Shown: positions 57,501 to 64,000 of the stretch, in pieces
Numbering within the stretch: position 1 is the first letter of the stretch
How the letters are laid out: every line of letters starts with the position of its first letter
DNA from: Enoplolaimus lenunculus
Taxonomy: Eukaryota > Nematoda > Enoplea > Enoplida > Thoracostomopsidae
Direction of reading: 5' to 3'
DNA length: 64,000 bases
NCBI GenBank assembly: GCA_030248215.1
Contig: JASANG010001676.1
Location: 62,001-126,000 of the forward strand
The notes under the pieces: model-generated
Databases searched by the model: none
Told to the model about the DNA's origin: nothing
What the model saw: only the letters and a program-made list of their open reading frames with translations
Position numbers and translations under genes: made by a program

Positions 57501-60500
57501 CCTTTTTCGCCGCGTGGCCCTGGCGATCCTTCCGGGCCTGAGTCGCCTCTGTTGCCGGGTAGTCCCTGAAAATTAATACAAGCAAAAAAATCAGTCAAAA
57601 AGTTGCGTAAAAGTGTCTATCTTAAAGTAGTAATTGCTACATTAAACCAATTTTATACTCAAATTTTGTCTTAAGTTGAAACGGAGGAACGAAACTGAAT
57701 ATAAACATTTCTGAGCATTAACCCGTGTTTGTGGCTACGTTGACCTATGTATCGTAAGCAGTGTTCACAAACATGATTTTACCCGTTGTCCGGTTGGTCC
57801 AATCTCGCCAGGTTTACCGGCATCACCAGGTCGTCCAGGTAATCCAGTTTCACCATGCGGCCCAGCAGGTCCCTGAAATTGCGTCAAGGATCAGATAAAC
57901 AAAAAACCTCTCTCACATGCCGTATCAGCGCACTCCGCCCATGCGTGAGATTGCAATTCGAATTCTGGCTTAAAATTAGATCTAAATACAAAGTAGAAAA
58001 TATTCATGTGAGAAAAGGTGAATATCAGAATAGTCAGCTCCGCAGCAGGGAATTGTTCGAACAGGAGAGCAAGAAACATTTTCTCAACACATATAATTCT
58101 TTCAATGCTGTAGAAATTATTTTTTTGCCTGCGAAAGGGGACAGCCGAAAATGTCCACAACGGCAGCGCACCACCTCGCTCTTAAAGTGTTGGAGCTTTG
58201 CTGGAAGTTCGAATTGCATCGATAAACAAATTTTTTACAGCATTTAGGCTAAATTCCTCGTATCTCATCGGCAGCTTACTTTTTTCTCAAAACTGAACAC
58301 TAAACCGATGTTTACTGTTTATAGACGGTTGCATAAATCGTTTATTTTAGAAACTCTCCCAGGTCACCGTAGCTTTACTAAACATAATTATTACGGACTA
58401 ATTTGAGACTAAAGTTGTTTTACGAAAATCCCCTAAATCAAAACTTGTAAACATCACCAATAATTTCAAGCATTTTTGACGCATGCCGTATTCCAGGTTT
58501 GAAAGAATCTAACAAAAATATACCACTTTTTACACAATATGGTTCAAACTGGAACCCATATTCTCAAGATATCACCCATCATTGGTTACGTAGTTTTAGG
58601 TTTTCAAACTCACCAGCTCATGCACTTGCAGATCTTAAAATTAGCATACAGTAGTACAAGTCAGACATGAAACAAGTGCTGAATTTCAAAACGCATCATT
58701 CACTGATTCGAAAGTTACAAAACCTAAGGTGATGGTACACACAGGCCCTTAGCCAGGTCGCCTTGTTAAGGGAGGCTAAAAGTTTTCAGAAAGTGGCACA
58801 CAACGGTGTTCATTGGCTTACAAGCAAGTTTCAAATTTTTTGCAGAGGATGGGCAAATATTTCTAGAGCACGGCTGAGTCCCCTGTGTTCCCTTCGGCAA
58901 CGGGCCCGAGTACTCACATTTGAGAATAATATGGGGTAATTTGTGTAGACTTTAGATCTACGAACTCACCCTTTCGCCTTCTTTTCCAGGATTACCTGGG
59001 GATCCTGGTTGTCCAACTGGTCCCTGTAAAAAACAAAAAAAAACGTTCCAAAACCGCAACAAATGTCGTACATTTTTTTTATAAAAACAGAACAATACTG
59101 CCTTTGAGAAAAGCATATTTATGAATTCTACTTTAGTGTCAAGTTGATATAATTTTCAACAAAAAGTAATTGTTTTTAATTTAAAAATTTCAATGTTAAC
59201 AATTGCATGCGTGGTTTAAAATGTTGCAAGTTAACAATTCAATTTTAACCAAATTATGCTAATATTAAACGTCTAACGCACTAACCGGATGTCCTGGTTC
59301 ACCTGGTGGGCCCATACTTCCTGTTTCCCCACGCGGACCCTGAAATATTTTAAAAATAATGTATATTTTCAAATGCAAGTAAACACCTATCACCGGTTTG
59401 TTTACAATAACTAGGGCATTTAACGAGCGAAATGTGACGAATTGCTGTATAGGATAATCGTTGGGCAAAATATACAATTTTTACGAAACGCTGAGCTTTG
59501 CCTGATCCATTTCTTATTGGTTCTTGTAACCTTCAACTTTCTGGTTATTATTTCAAATAAGATAAATTTCACTAACCTGTGGACCGATCACACCAACTGG
59601 GCCTGGTGGTCCTGTTTCACCTGGAACGCCCTGAAACAGAAAAAACATATTTTCAAATATCTTCTCGACTTCTGAAAACTATTAAAATACTTCAAATTAT
59701 TACCATCACATAGACCTTATATGCATTTTAATTCGTGAAATGTAAAGCGCAGTGTCTGACAAGTTACATTATAAAGTCTAAGCCTAACTCTAAGCTCACC
59801 AAATTAGCCGAAACAAAAATCTATGACCACTAAGGTGAACAAAATGCTTGTTCAACAACTACAGTTTACACTTCGTTTCGTGGGGCAGCTTCAAAAGTTA
59901 GCGGTCACACTTACCACTGGCCCACGTTCTCCAGGCACGCCGGGTAAACCATCTTTGCCAGGAATTCCCTGAAAATAAAACATCAGCATCACAATTTCAT
60001 TTTCGTAACGAAGCTATCAATCAACCTAGGTTTAGTAAAATGTACTATTAGGATTTTTTCATAAACTAAACTATTGAACAAGCAATTTGACTGAAAGCCA
60101 ATCTGTAATCACCTGGAGCTAAGTTAATACACGAACTTGAAAAAAAACATATTTTGTTTCGAATTCGTATTTGTTTCGAGTGGCATCAGAATACCGGTTG
60201 CGTTATACTTTTTTGACGTGGGCCGCCGTCTGATGCCGTCCATTACCCGCACGGTACCTTGTCGACGCACGGTGACGGACGGCGCTGGACGTCAAGTACA
60301 GCACAACAGGGTGCAACCGGAATTATAAAATACCGGAACCGGAAAGTTAAAAAACACCAAAACCGTAGCCGGAACTGGAAAATAAAAAATAGTTGTTACC
60401 GAAAAATTTACTTTTAACGCTATTTTATCGCTTTTAATGCTGTAAACACATCATTTAGAATGCCGAAATCCTGAAACAAATGCAGTAGGTGAAAATATAT

Positions 60501-63500
60501 GATAATGGAGTATGGCACAAATTGAAAATTTCGGCAATACGTGCACGGACAATTTTTGGAGAAATAAGTTAGAATAATATGTCAATTTTTCTTAAATTTT
60601 CAAATGAGAAAAAATTTTCAATACCGAAAATACCGGAAAATTCTGGTGAAAAAATACCGGATTTTTTACCGGAACCGGATCGTGAAAAATACCGGATTTT
60701 CCTACCGGAACCGGAATTCCGGTCGCACCCTCAGCACAACCGTTAGGATAGCAGTATACTTTACTGAATCGGACTCCCCTGCGCAATACAAGTGTGTCTT
60801 GAAAAACCTGGTTTTGCTTAACATTAATTTGGATGCTTGGCTCGAGGGTCGTGGTCAAAGCAGCTTCGACAAACTACTTGGAGTTGAAGTGCGTTTTAGC
60901 CTTTTAAGCTTGTCTGCTAACATAACAGCCGTTCAATTACTCGCCAAAGAGTTTTATGCGACGAAGTACCAACACCATGCGATTATGTTAATTTCAGCGC
61001 CTTAATATATCGTCTTCGGTCTACGCCAATGTTCTCAAATGCCTATAACACCTATCATTAGTTAGCGTTAGATTTTGAAACTGACGAACACACAACTTTA
61101 TAGATTTTAAAATTGACACAGAAGTAGGGCAAATCAAACCTGAACAATGTGCTAACTTTCAAACCTATCCATACGCTGGTTCCAAAGTTACAGGACCTAT
61201 CACCAATTGGTAATAAGTGCTCCAAATTGTCGCCGGTACATCGTGTAAAAAATACACTTACAAATTTGCATGAGAAATTTTTACACTTTTAACTTACAGT
61301 CGCACCGAGCGGTCCTGTCGGACCTTGAGAGCCAGGCGAACCGCGGGGTCCAGGTTCGCCGACCGGACCTGCAGGGCCAGGTTTTCCTTCGCTGCCCTGA
61401 AACATTTCAACGACGTTAATTTTTCTGGTAAACAACACTCTATCTGGTCCTCGTTTGAATTCAAATAATAATTTAACTAAATTTTTGAAAAAACTTAAAT
61501 ATACAAAAAAAGAAAGTGTTCCGTTTAAGTTTGTAGAATTATTTTATTTCAACAACTATAAATTACCATAAGCTGATTAAAAAGAAAATCATATCCAAAA
61601 TGCAAGAGTAGACTGGCAAATTTAATTGCACTGTTCACATTTGCCGTCATCCCAAACTTTCAAAGCAAACCTACTTCGATTTCTGATAAGCTTAAGGATA
61701 TGTTTAGGATTAGGCTTAAGCTTATGCTTTAAAGTAAAGTTGTCGTATACTTCTAAATACAGGCAATGGATTTAGAAAGCCTTTGAACTGGCTTAAGCGA
61801 GGTTTATTGATCATCAACTATTGTCAATTTCAACTTAACCGATAAATGAAACCTTACTGCTCAATATTTAACTGCAACTTGGAATTCATATTAAAAACAA
61901 AAATAAAAATTCAAACTTACTTTAGGTCCAATGACTCCAGCCGGTCCACGTTGCCCTCGCGTTCCTTGAGGTCCCTAAAATATAAATGGAATAATTGAAA
62001 AAAAAATTAAAAACGTCCAAAATTTCATTGTCAACTTAATTGCAAATGAAAATGAATTGGCCAATGTTACTTGAATGGGTGTACCATTTTTTCACATGAA
62101 TCCAATACAGTAAATTTGAAATTTTAGACTATTTGTTGGTTTACGTTTTGGTTTAGGAATATACTTGTACTACTGTTACGCTTACGCATGCGCCTGAAGG
62201 TAACATTGACTGGGTTTTTGAAACCGTATTTCAAGTATGACTTCATGTTTCTTAAGCATTTGTATTAACAGTTTATCATTTCGGCAAACCTAAAGTAAAT
62301 ACTTGAGTCACTCACCAAATTTAATGAATTACAGACAGTTCTAGCATACTATTCTTGGTAGATTGAGTTTGTAGATCTCATAGAACTTTTATAGTTAAAC
62401 AGCGAAAAATTTCAAAAGTATTCCGTTGTTTGAAAAGATATCATTGGCTGGTAATATTTAAATATATCTTGGAACTTGGCTTGTAAGCAAAAAATATTAA
62501 TCTGTATTTGAGATTGAATACGTACGTCACGGTTTTTTTTCAACAATATTCAATATATGCCTTCACATTTAAATGTATATAGTTGTGAAACACTAAGTTA
62601 AGCAGTACATTATAGATCCATTCCCGGAAATGTTGCTGCGAATTCGGTGGAGTTCCAACCCACGACGTACTGATTACCAGTCCGCTGTCCTAACCACTGT
62701 GCTACGAAGCCATTCAGAATTTTGGCCACCATAGATCTATATACTGAGAGTTTGTTACTACAAGATACGTATATGAATTCGCCGCGAAACCATATGAGCA
62801 GGAGCACGTCTGTCTTGCTAAAGAAACAGTTCAGTCTTAAAGTTGAACTTTGTTTTCGGAGCAGTTTCACCACCATTGGTTGAGTCGCTATGCAAACTCC
62901 AGTTTAAGCCAACCCATTCCTACCAATAAAATCTTTAAAATAAGACCGTTTCCAGCAATGAAACAGGTTTAAAGGTGTCTAATTTCGTTGGTAACGCAAG
63001 ACTGCAACCTTGACCAGTTTTATAATTCAATCGTAGCAGTAAATGGGTTGGTTCAAGGTGCAGCCTAACGCAAACTGATGAAACGAAAAGTAATCTGAAG
63101 AATAGTTTGTGGAACTCTCGGTCTGTACGACCCCTTTTGCCCAAAGTTAACGACCACACCGGAAATATTGTCAAAAATGTGGGTTTACTCCGGTAGCATC
63201 AGAACAAATTTATTATTCATTATCATATCAAACAAAGTATATATAAAAGCATATATTTTTAATATTACAGGAGTACAAATAACATTAGACGAGAATGGTT
63301 TTCTCTTGTTCAGGAGATCCTAAGTTGTTTGCCTAAATTGCAATTTTTGCAAGAGTCGAATCTTGGCAACATGGCACTAGTACGTGAACGCAGTTGGTTA
63401 CGGTGACTCTTACAATAACGCACATGAATTGCTGTATGACAATTTGTAAACAAATATTTTTCGACTTGCGTCGCACGATAACCATAGCATCACCCTTACA

Positions 63501-63872
63501 AATCAAAGCCCATGTTGGGCGTCCAGGTTTCAAGTGGGCATATAAAAGAGTAGGTTTAGATTCTAGATTACATTTTTTCGCTTAGGCTTAGGCTTAGACT
63601 TAGGCATAGGCTTTAGCTTAGGCTTCGGCTTAGGCTTAGGTTTAGGCTTATGAACAGATTTTTGCAAACGCTTAGGCTGATGTTTAGGCTTAGGAATATG
63701 CTTAATCTTTTACTACGTCCCATAAAGTAACATTGGCCCAAATGAACATAGCACAAGCAGAGTCAGAAACCTTTTTCAAATGTTTTGTTCGCCATAAACA
63801 TCTCAAATTTATTTAATTTCAATACCTTATTGCCCGGTTTCAAAGGCGCAGTAGGTTGTCCAAATACAGGGC
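39390..63872 (-). CDS. Fibrillar collagen alpha chain, 3' two thirds of gene, at least 34 exons
   Basis: The gene encodes a secreted procollagen that trimerises through its C-propeptide and forms extracellular fibrils. Read 63872 to 39390: one tentative exon, 28 Gly-X-Y exons (1,953 nt, 651 residues, no interruption seen), a joining exon, and five COLFI exons ending at TAA (39390-39392). Exons are mostly 54, 108 or 162 nt and begin with a whole Gly codon, the classic fibrillar pattern. Introns are 0.1-1.9 kb with GTAAGT donors and TTTCAG or TTTTAG acceptors, and carry many repeats. Vertebrate fibrillar helices have about 338 triplets; 217 are here, so the 5' exons lie beyond 64000. Hallmarks: YWIDPN, DAIQVFC, NVTFHC, DGC and GPVC at the conserved places. 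The interchain-disulfide cysteines are absent. The class (A, B or C) cannot be fixed without the N-propeptide. Confidence 0.95.
39754..39965. mobile_element. Palindromic TA-type element nested in a GACCCGAATA element
   Basis: Starts CACTGCAAAAAATGGTGAGT and ends with the imperfect inverse CTATTTTTTGCTGTG. The arms (about 80 bp each) carry repeated GAGTCAAATTGACTC motifs and would fold into a long hairpin. It lies inside the GACCCGAATA copy whose halves are at 39703-39753 and about 39966-40255. Confidence 0.75.
40486..40710 (-). CDS. Collagen COLFI exon with conserved N-glycosylation site
   Basis: 225 nt, phase 0, 75 residues. It includes [13 protein letters not shown], then [14 protein letters not shown] and, at the end, FDGCQ. 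NVT corresponds to the conserved COLFI glycosylation site (NIT in vertebrate collagens). The two cysteines (HC and GC) are an intrachain pair. Confidence 0.95.
40769..41017. mobile_element. TA-flanked palindromic element with GAGTTGA repeats
   Basis: Starts CACTGTAAATTCCAGTGAGT and ends ATTGGAATTAACAGTG, flanked by TA on both sides (40767-40768 and 41018-41019). The interior is rich in GAGTTGATT and its complement. TA duplication and CACTG ends suggest a mariner/Tc1-type non-autonomous element. Confidence 0.7.
41132..41805. mobile_element. GGCC-family element carrying a foreign open segment of about 0.5 kb
   Basis: The left end (GGCCAATGTATAGAACAGGG) and the right end (CCGCAGAAAAACGTTCCG, then AAGGGCC) belong to one GGCC-family element. 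Its TTAGGC interior is interrupted from about 41210 to 41727 by sequence that is visibly richer in G+C. On the + strand an open frame continues through it from 41401 to 41844, including [20 protein letters not shown] and [21 protein letters not shown] recognise no protein. Confidence 0.6.
42169..42237 (-). CDS. Collagen COLFI exon, short
   Basis: 69 nt, phase 0, 23 residues containing [12 protein letters not shown]. It aligns with the HVWFGESMTDGF region of vertebrate C-propeptides. Acceptor GATTTTAG and donor GTATGT on the minus strand. Confidence 0.9.
42468..42630. mobile_element. CCCGTAGCC-family hAT-like element with 8-bp duplication
   Basis: Left end CGCCCGTGGCCAGACGG, right end GAGCTGGCTACAGGCCTA. 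The duplication ATTTAGTC is perfect at 42460-42467 and 42631-42638. It lies in the collagen intron between the 69-nt and 110-nt COLFI exons. Confidence 0.78.
42969..43078 (-). CDS. Collagen COLFI exon with calcium-binding motif
   Basis: 110 nt. It completes a split Gly, then reads [19 protein letters not shown] and, further on, TTC. The Asp/Asn of DPN and the Asp of DDAI correspond to the calcium ligands of the family. The vertebrate sequence has QGC where this has AGM, so the third conserved cysteine is replaced by Met (codon at 43047-43049). Confidence 0.93.
43664..43802 (-). CDS. Collagen COLFI first exon
   Basis: 139 nt, phase 0 to 1. It contains [16 protein letters not shown], matching the SPEGSRKNPARTCRDL block. 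The second conserved cysteine, in the KMCHSDW region of vertebrates, is Ser here (codon at 43683-43685). Confidence 0.93.
43925..44100 (+). repeat. tRNA-derived SINE copy in collagen intron
   Basis: GTGAGGCTCGAGTATCCAGC leads into AGAGCTGAGTGGTGATGGTA (box A like), then GGAGTTCGAGTCC (box B). The tail resembles GATATTCATGTGAAAAAGGG. A Pol III promoter layout followed by a shared non-tRNA tail marks a SINE. Confidence 0.65.
44740..44871 (-). CDS. Collagen joining exon: C-telopeptide and propeptide cleavage region
   Basis: 132 nt, 44 residues. After a last GKA it leaves the Gly-X-Y pattern ([20 protein letters not shown]), followed by [18 protein letters not shown] (44791-44802) fits a furin-type site; the PD just before it could also suit a BMP1/tolloid-type cut, which falls before Asp. 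The C-terminal HDELYQ leads into the first COLFI helix. Short Cys-free helical stretch. Confidence 0.92.
45170..45320. other. CpG-rich patch in a collagen intron
   Basis: Repeated GGCACCGCG and GGCGTTCGGCG motifs make this one of the few strongly GC-rich stretches in an AT-rich region. Open frames across it on both strands are Arg/Ala-rich artefacts. It shares motifs with the inverted-repeat element at 29451-29583. Confidence 0.5.
45641..49836 (-). CDS. Collagen triple-helix exons, C-terminal block (9 exons)
   Basis: Exons: 49729-49836 (108), 49315-49368 (54), 48572-48625 (54), 48304-48357 (54), 47821-47928 (108), 47420-47473 (54), 46589-46624 (36), 46313-46348 (36), 45641-45658 (18). All start with Gly and stay in phase 0. 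The three shortest exons (36, 36, 18 nt) are the last of the helix; the 18-nt exon encodes only GPQGKP. Each has an AG acceptor (TTTCAG or TTTTAG type) and GT donor. The helix ends GVM, GMM, GKP before the joining exon. Confidence 0.9.
45990..46135 (+). repeat. tRNA-derived SINE copy in collagen intron
   Basis: Contains GTGATAGCCCCCTAGGGCTT, then TTATAGCTAAGTGGTCAACG (box A like), a decayed box B (GGGAATCGAATT) and the tail AAATTGAAAATATTCATGTA. It is more diverged than the copy at 57245-57395. Confidence 0.6.
46674..47028. mobile_element. GGCC-family element split by a TA-flanked palindrome
   Basis: GGCCCATGTTGTTTTGAGGG at the left and TACGCCCCTCAAAGTATTAC at the right are matching inverted ends. 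Between them lies TTAGGT/TTAGGA sequence, then the TA-flanked palindrome at 46797-46995. The palindrome therefore inserted later. Confidence 0.65.
46797..46995. mobile_element. TA-flanked palindromic element, mariner-like
   Basis: Starts CACTGCAAAAAATGGTGAGT and ends CTCACCATTTTTGCAGTG, with TA on each side (46795-46796, 46996-46997). The arms are nearly perfect inverted repeats of about 75 bp rich in GAGTCAAATTGACTC. Sister of 39754-39965. Confidence 0.82.
47087..47325. repeat. 30-bp minisatellite, about 8 copies
   Basis: The unit GTACCTAGTTGCATACTCTT followed by GTAATTCCAT repeats about eight times with one or two differences per copy. Because 30 is a multiple of three, all frames stay open and give repeat peptides (for example [10 protein letters not shown]). 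It sits in a collagen intron. No spacers, so not CRISPR. Confidence 0.92.
48072..48255. mobile_element. GGCC-family element with TAAGCC repeats, perfect 8-bp duplication GCATACGT
   Basis: Starts GGCCAATGTTACTTTAAGG and ends CCTTAAAGTAACATGGGCC. The duplication GCATACGT is perfect at 48064-48071 and 48256-48263. 184 bp, intact ends, two TAAGCC blocks inside. It lies in a collagen intron 49 bp from the next exon (48304-48357). Confidence 0.9.
48750..49150. repeat. GACCCGAATA-family element in collagen intron
   Basis: Starts CTGTAGCGACCCGAATAAGA. It shares GAGTAATGAAACAAATTCTG and TTGATTCTGACTCAAAATAA with the other copies. The right end is decayed. Confidence 0.6.
50245..55308 (-). CDS. Collagen triple-helix exons, middle block (10 exons)
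   Basis: Exons: 55255-55308 (54), 55081-55134 (54), 54798-54851 (54), 53709-53762 (54), 53189-53242 (54), 52636-52797 (162), 52021-52128 (108), 51308-51415 (108), 50538-50645 (108), 50245-50298 (54). All are phase 0 and begin with Gly. The 162-nt exon followed by 108-nt exons recalls the vertebrate exon 40-42 region, but I could not align it. No Gly-X-Y break is visible. Confidence 0.93.
52979..53137. repeat. CCCGTAGCC-family element in collagen intron
   Basis: Left GGGCCCGTATCAAGGG, right GTGAGCTGGCTACGGGTGTG. Interior AATTTCGACCTTGCTTGTA as in other copies. No clear duplication. Confidence 0.6.
54150..54595. repeat. GGCC-type element with expanded TTAGGC array
   Basis: The GATCAGGGGCGGACC and GGCCCTAACATC edges belong to the second GGCC family, but the interior has grown into a higher-order array. 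The unit is about 42 bp: a TTAGGC pair or triplet, ATTAAGCTCATTCTTACGCTA. About five copies are readable, with a shorter irregular tail. It creates a spurious Leu/Gly-rich open frame. Confidence 0.75.
55629..55979. repeat. Long palindromic element with TTGACCCTACCTCAACG units
   Basis: Starts GGTTCACAATAAAAAATATG and ends with its inverse AATTTTTTATTGTGAACC. The arms are about 100 bp of good inverted repeat and include several alternating copies of TTGACCCTACCTCAACG and its complement. A related fragment is at 27475-27530. No open frame of substance. Confidence 0.8.
56994..61974 (-). CDS. Collagen triple-helix exons, N-terminal block in window (9 exons)
   Basis: Exons: 61921-61974 (54), 61298-61396 (99), 59915-59968 (54), 59577-59630 (54), 59286-59339 (54), 58970-59023 (54), 57783-57872 (90), 57458-57565 (108), 56994-57047 (54). 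The 99- and 90-nt exons are the only helix exons of more than 36 nt that are not multiples of 54. Exon 57458-57565 contains GNRGDSGPE, an RGD motif. Exon 59915-59968 contains GVPGERG, similar to integrin-binding GxOGER sites of vertebrate collagens. Confidence 0.93.
57245..57395 (+). repeat. tRNA-derived SINE, best-preserved copy
   Basis: GAGAGCCCCCTCGGGCTCGA, then TTATAGCTGAGTGGTGATGG (box A), GGAGTTCGAATCC (box B), and the tail AAATAGAAAATATTCATGTG, then AGAAAGGGTT. It ends just before the collagen exon at 57458-57565. Upstream AAATCACCACAAGACATG is also shared with other copies. Confidence 0.72.
58555..58935. mobile_element. CTCAAATG-family element interrupted by a CCCGTAGCC-family element
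   Basis: The outer element runs from CCCATATTCTCAAGATATC to ACATTTGAGAATAATATGGG. The inner element (about 58737-58910) starts AGGCCCTTAGCCAGG and ends AACGGGCCCGA. The breakpoints are flanked by GTACACAC and GTACTCAC, seven of eight equal, which fits an 8-bp duplication. Confidence 0.7.
60307..60731. mobile_element. hAT-like non-autonomous element, perfect 8-bp duplication CAGCACAA
   Basis: Starts CAGGGTGCAACCGGAATT and ends ATTCCGGTCGCACCCT. The duplication CAGCACAA is perfect at 60299-60306 and 60732-60739. The interior has ACCGGAACCGGA-type repeats and no coding sequence. It lies in the long collagen intron. Confidence 0.85.
61029..61230. repeat. CTCAAATG-family element in collagen intron
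   Basis: Starts CCAATGTTCTCAAATGCC and proceeds through TTAGCGTTAGATTTTGAAAC to ACCTATCACCAATTGGTAAT. The right end is truncated relative to 3511-3735, to which it is most similar (both have GTAGGGCAAATCAAAC). Confidence 0.6.
62633..62708 (-). tRNA. tRNA-like sequence, possible Thr (GGU) anticodon; probably a pseudogene or SINE head
   Basis: On the minus strand, GGCTTCGTAGCACAGTGGTT begins a tRNA-like fold with an anticodon loop CTGGTAA and a T-arm GTGGGTTGGAACTCCAC. The box B is off consensus (GGTTGGAACTCC), the anticodon stem has a mismatch, the D stem pairs poorly and the acceptor stem is imperfect. A working gene is unlikely. Confidence 0.4.
63507..63738. mobile_element. GGCC-family element with TTAGGC repeats, 8-bp duplication
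   Basis: Starts AGCCCATGTTGGGCGTCC and ends TAAAGTAACATTGGCC. Flanks CAAATCAA (63499-63506) and CAAATGAA (63739-63746) match at seven of eight. The interior has a long (TTAGGC)n-like run, in the opposite orientation to the 48072 copy. Confidence 0.78.
63826..63872 (-). CDS. Tentative upstream collagen exon
   Basis: On the minus strand, ATTTAG is followed by 47 nt and then GTATTG. Read in phase after a split Gly, it gives [16 protein letters not shown] and ends in phase 0, matching the next exon. It is not regular Gly-X-Y, so it might be helix-flanking sequence, or a chance open segment. Confidence 0.35.
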
Positions 63873-64000
63873 CTAAATAATTGGTTAAACCTGAACAATG
63901 TCGCCGGAAGCACTCCCCCAAACCTAGCAAATGGGGGCATCCATCTTGGCCACCTGAAAATTTTTTCGCAGACGCTTTTCCACGTTGAGGCTCCTATGCC

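Larger units (their letters stand above)
61975..63825. other. Long collagen intron or upstream region
   Basis: A 1.85-kb stretch with a decayed GGCC-type copy (about 62059-62212), a tRNA-like sequence (62633-62708), and a GGCC-family element (63507-63738). No Gly-X-Y exon could be found here on the minus strand. Confidence 0.5.

Noticed and set aside
60604-61005. 133-codon open frame in a collagen intron
   Set aside because: The first part is a hAT-like element with CCGGAACCGG repeats. The later part (about 60770-61000) is open but unrecognised and has no splice support.

Overview
This window comes from an AT-rich, gene-sparse animal (metazoan) genome. Genes are split by spliceosomal introns with GTAAGT-type donors and mostly TTTCAG or TTTTAG acceptors. 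One gene is a fibrillar collagen with a COLFI C-propeptide, which points to an animal. TTAGGC, the telomere unit of many nematodes, is common here, but only inside small dispersed repeats, so I do not assign a phylum.

Three protein-coding genes are supported. (1) Plus strand, 578-3444: a RING-CH (MARCH-type) membrane E3 ubiquitin ligase in three exons, with a doubtful exon 2 boundary. (2) Plus strand, 19391-34028: an eight-exon gene whose exon phases close exactly into a 1,890-residue, largely disordered protein with two polyglutamine tracts, a His/Cys-rich patch, a cluster of Gln-Thr motifs and a C-terminal ETDL that fits a class I PDZ ligand. I do not recognise its family. (3) Minus strand, 63872-39390: the 3' two thirds of a fibrillar collagen gene. 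It has 28 confident triple-helix exons (mostly 54, 108 or 162 nt; 217 uninterrupted Gly-X-Y triplets), a joining exon with a dibasic cleavage site, and five COLFI exons ending in GPVCFS-stop. The 5' end lies beyond 64000.

The rest (3.5-19.3 kb, 34.0-39.4 kb and most introns) is packed with short non-autonomous DNA-transposon-like repeats. Several families have perfect 8-bp target-site duplications (hAT-like), some have TA duplications (mariner-like), and insertions inside other insertions are frequent. Two families that begin and end in GGCC carry internal (TTAGGC)n. A tRNA-derived SINE family, minisatellites and a 1.2-kb nearly guanine-free tract at 12.3-13.5 kb are also present. I saw no reverse transcriptase, transposase, retrovirus-like element or Polinton.

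The three genes show no obvious shared pathway. The most interesting points are the collagen C-propeptide that lacks exactly the two cysteines used for interchain disulfides, the TTAGGC-bearing GGCC elements with 8-bp duplications (one with a foreign open segment inside), the G-free tract, and the unassigned 1,890-residue protein.
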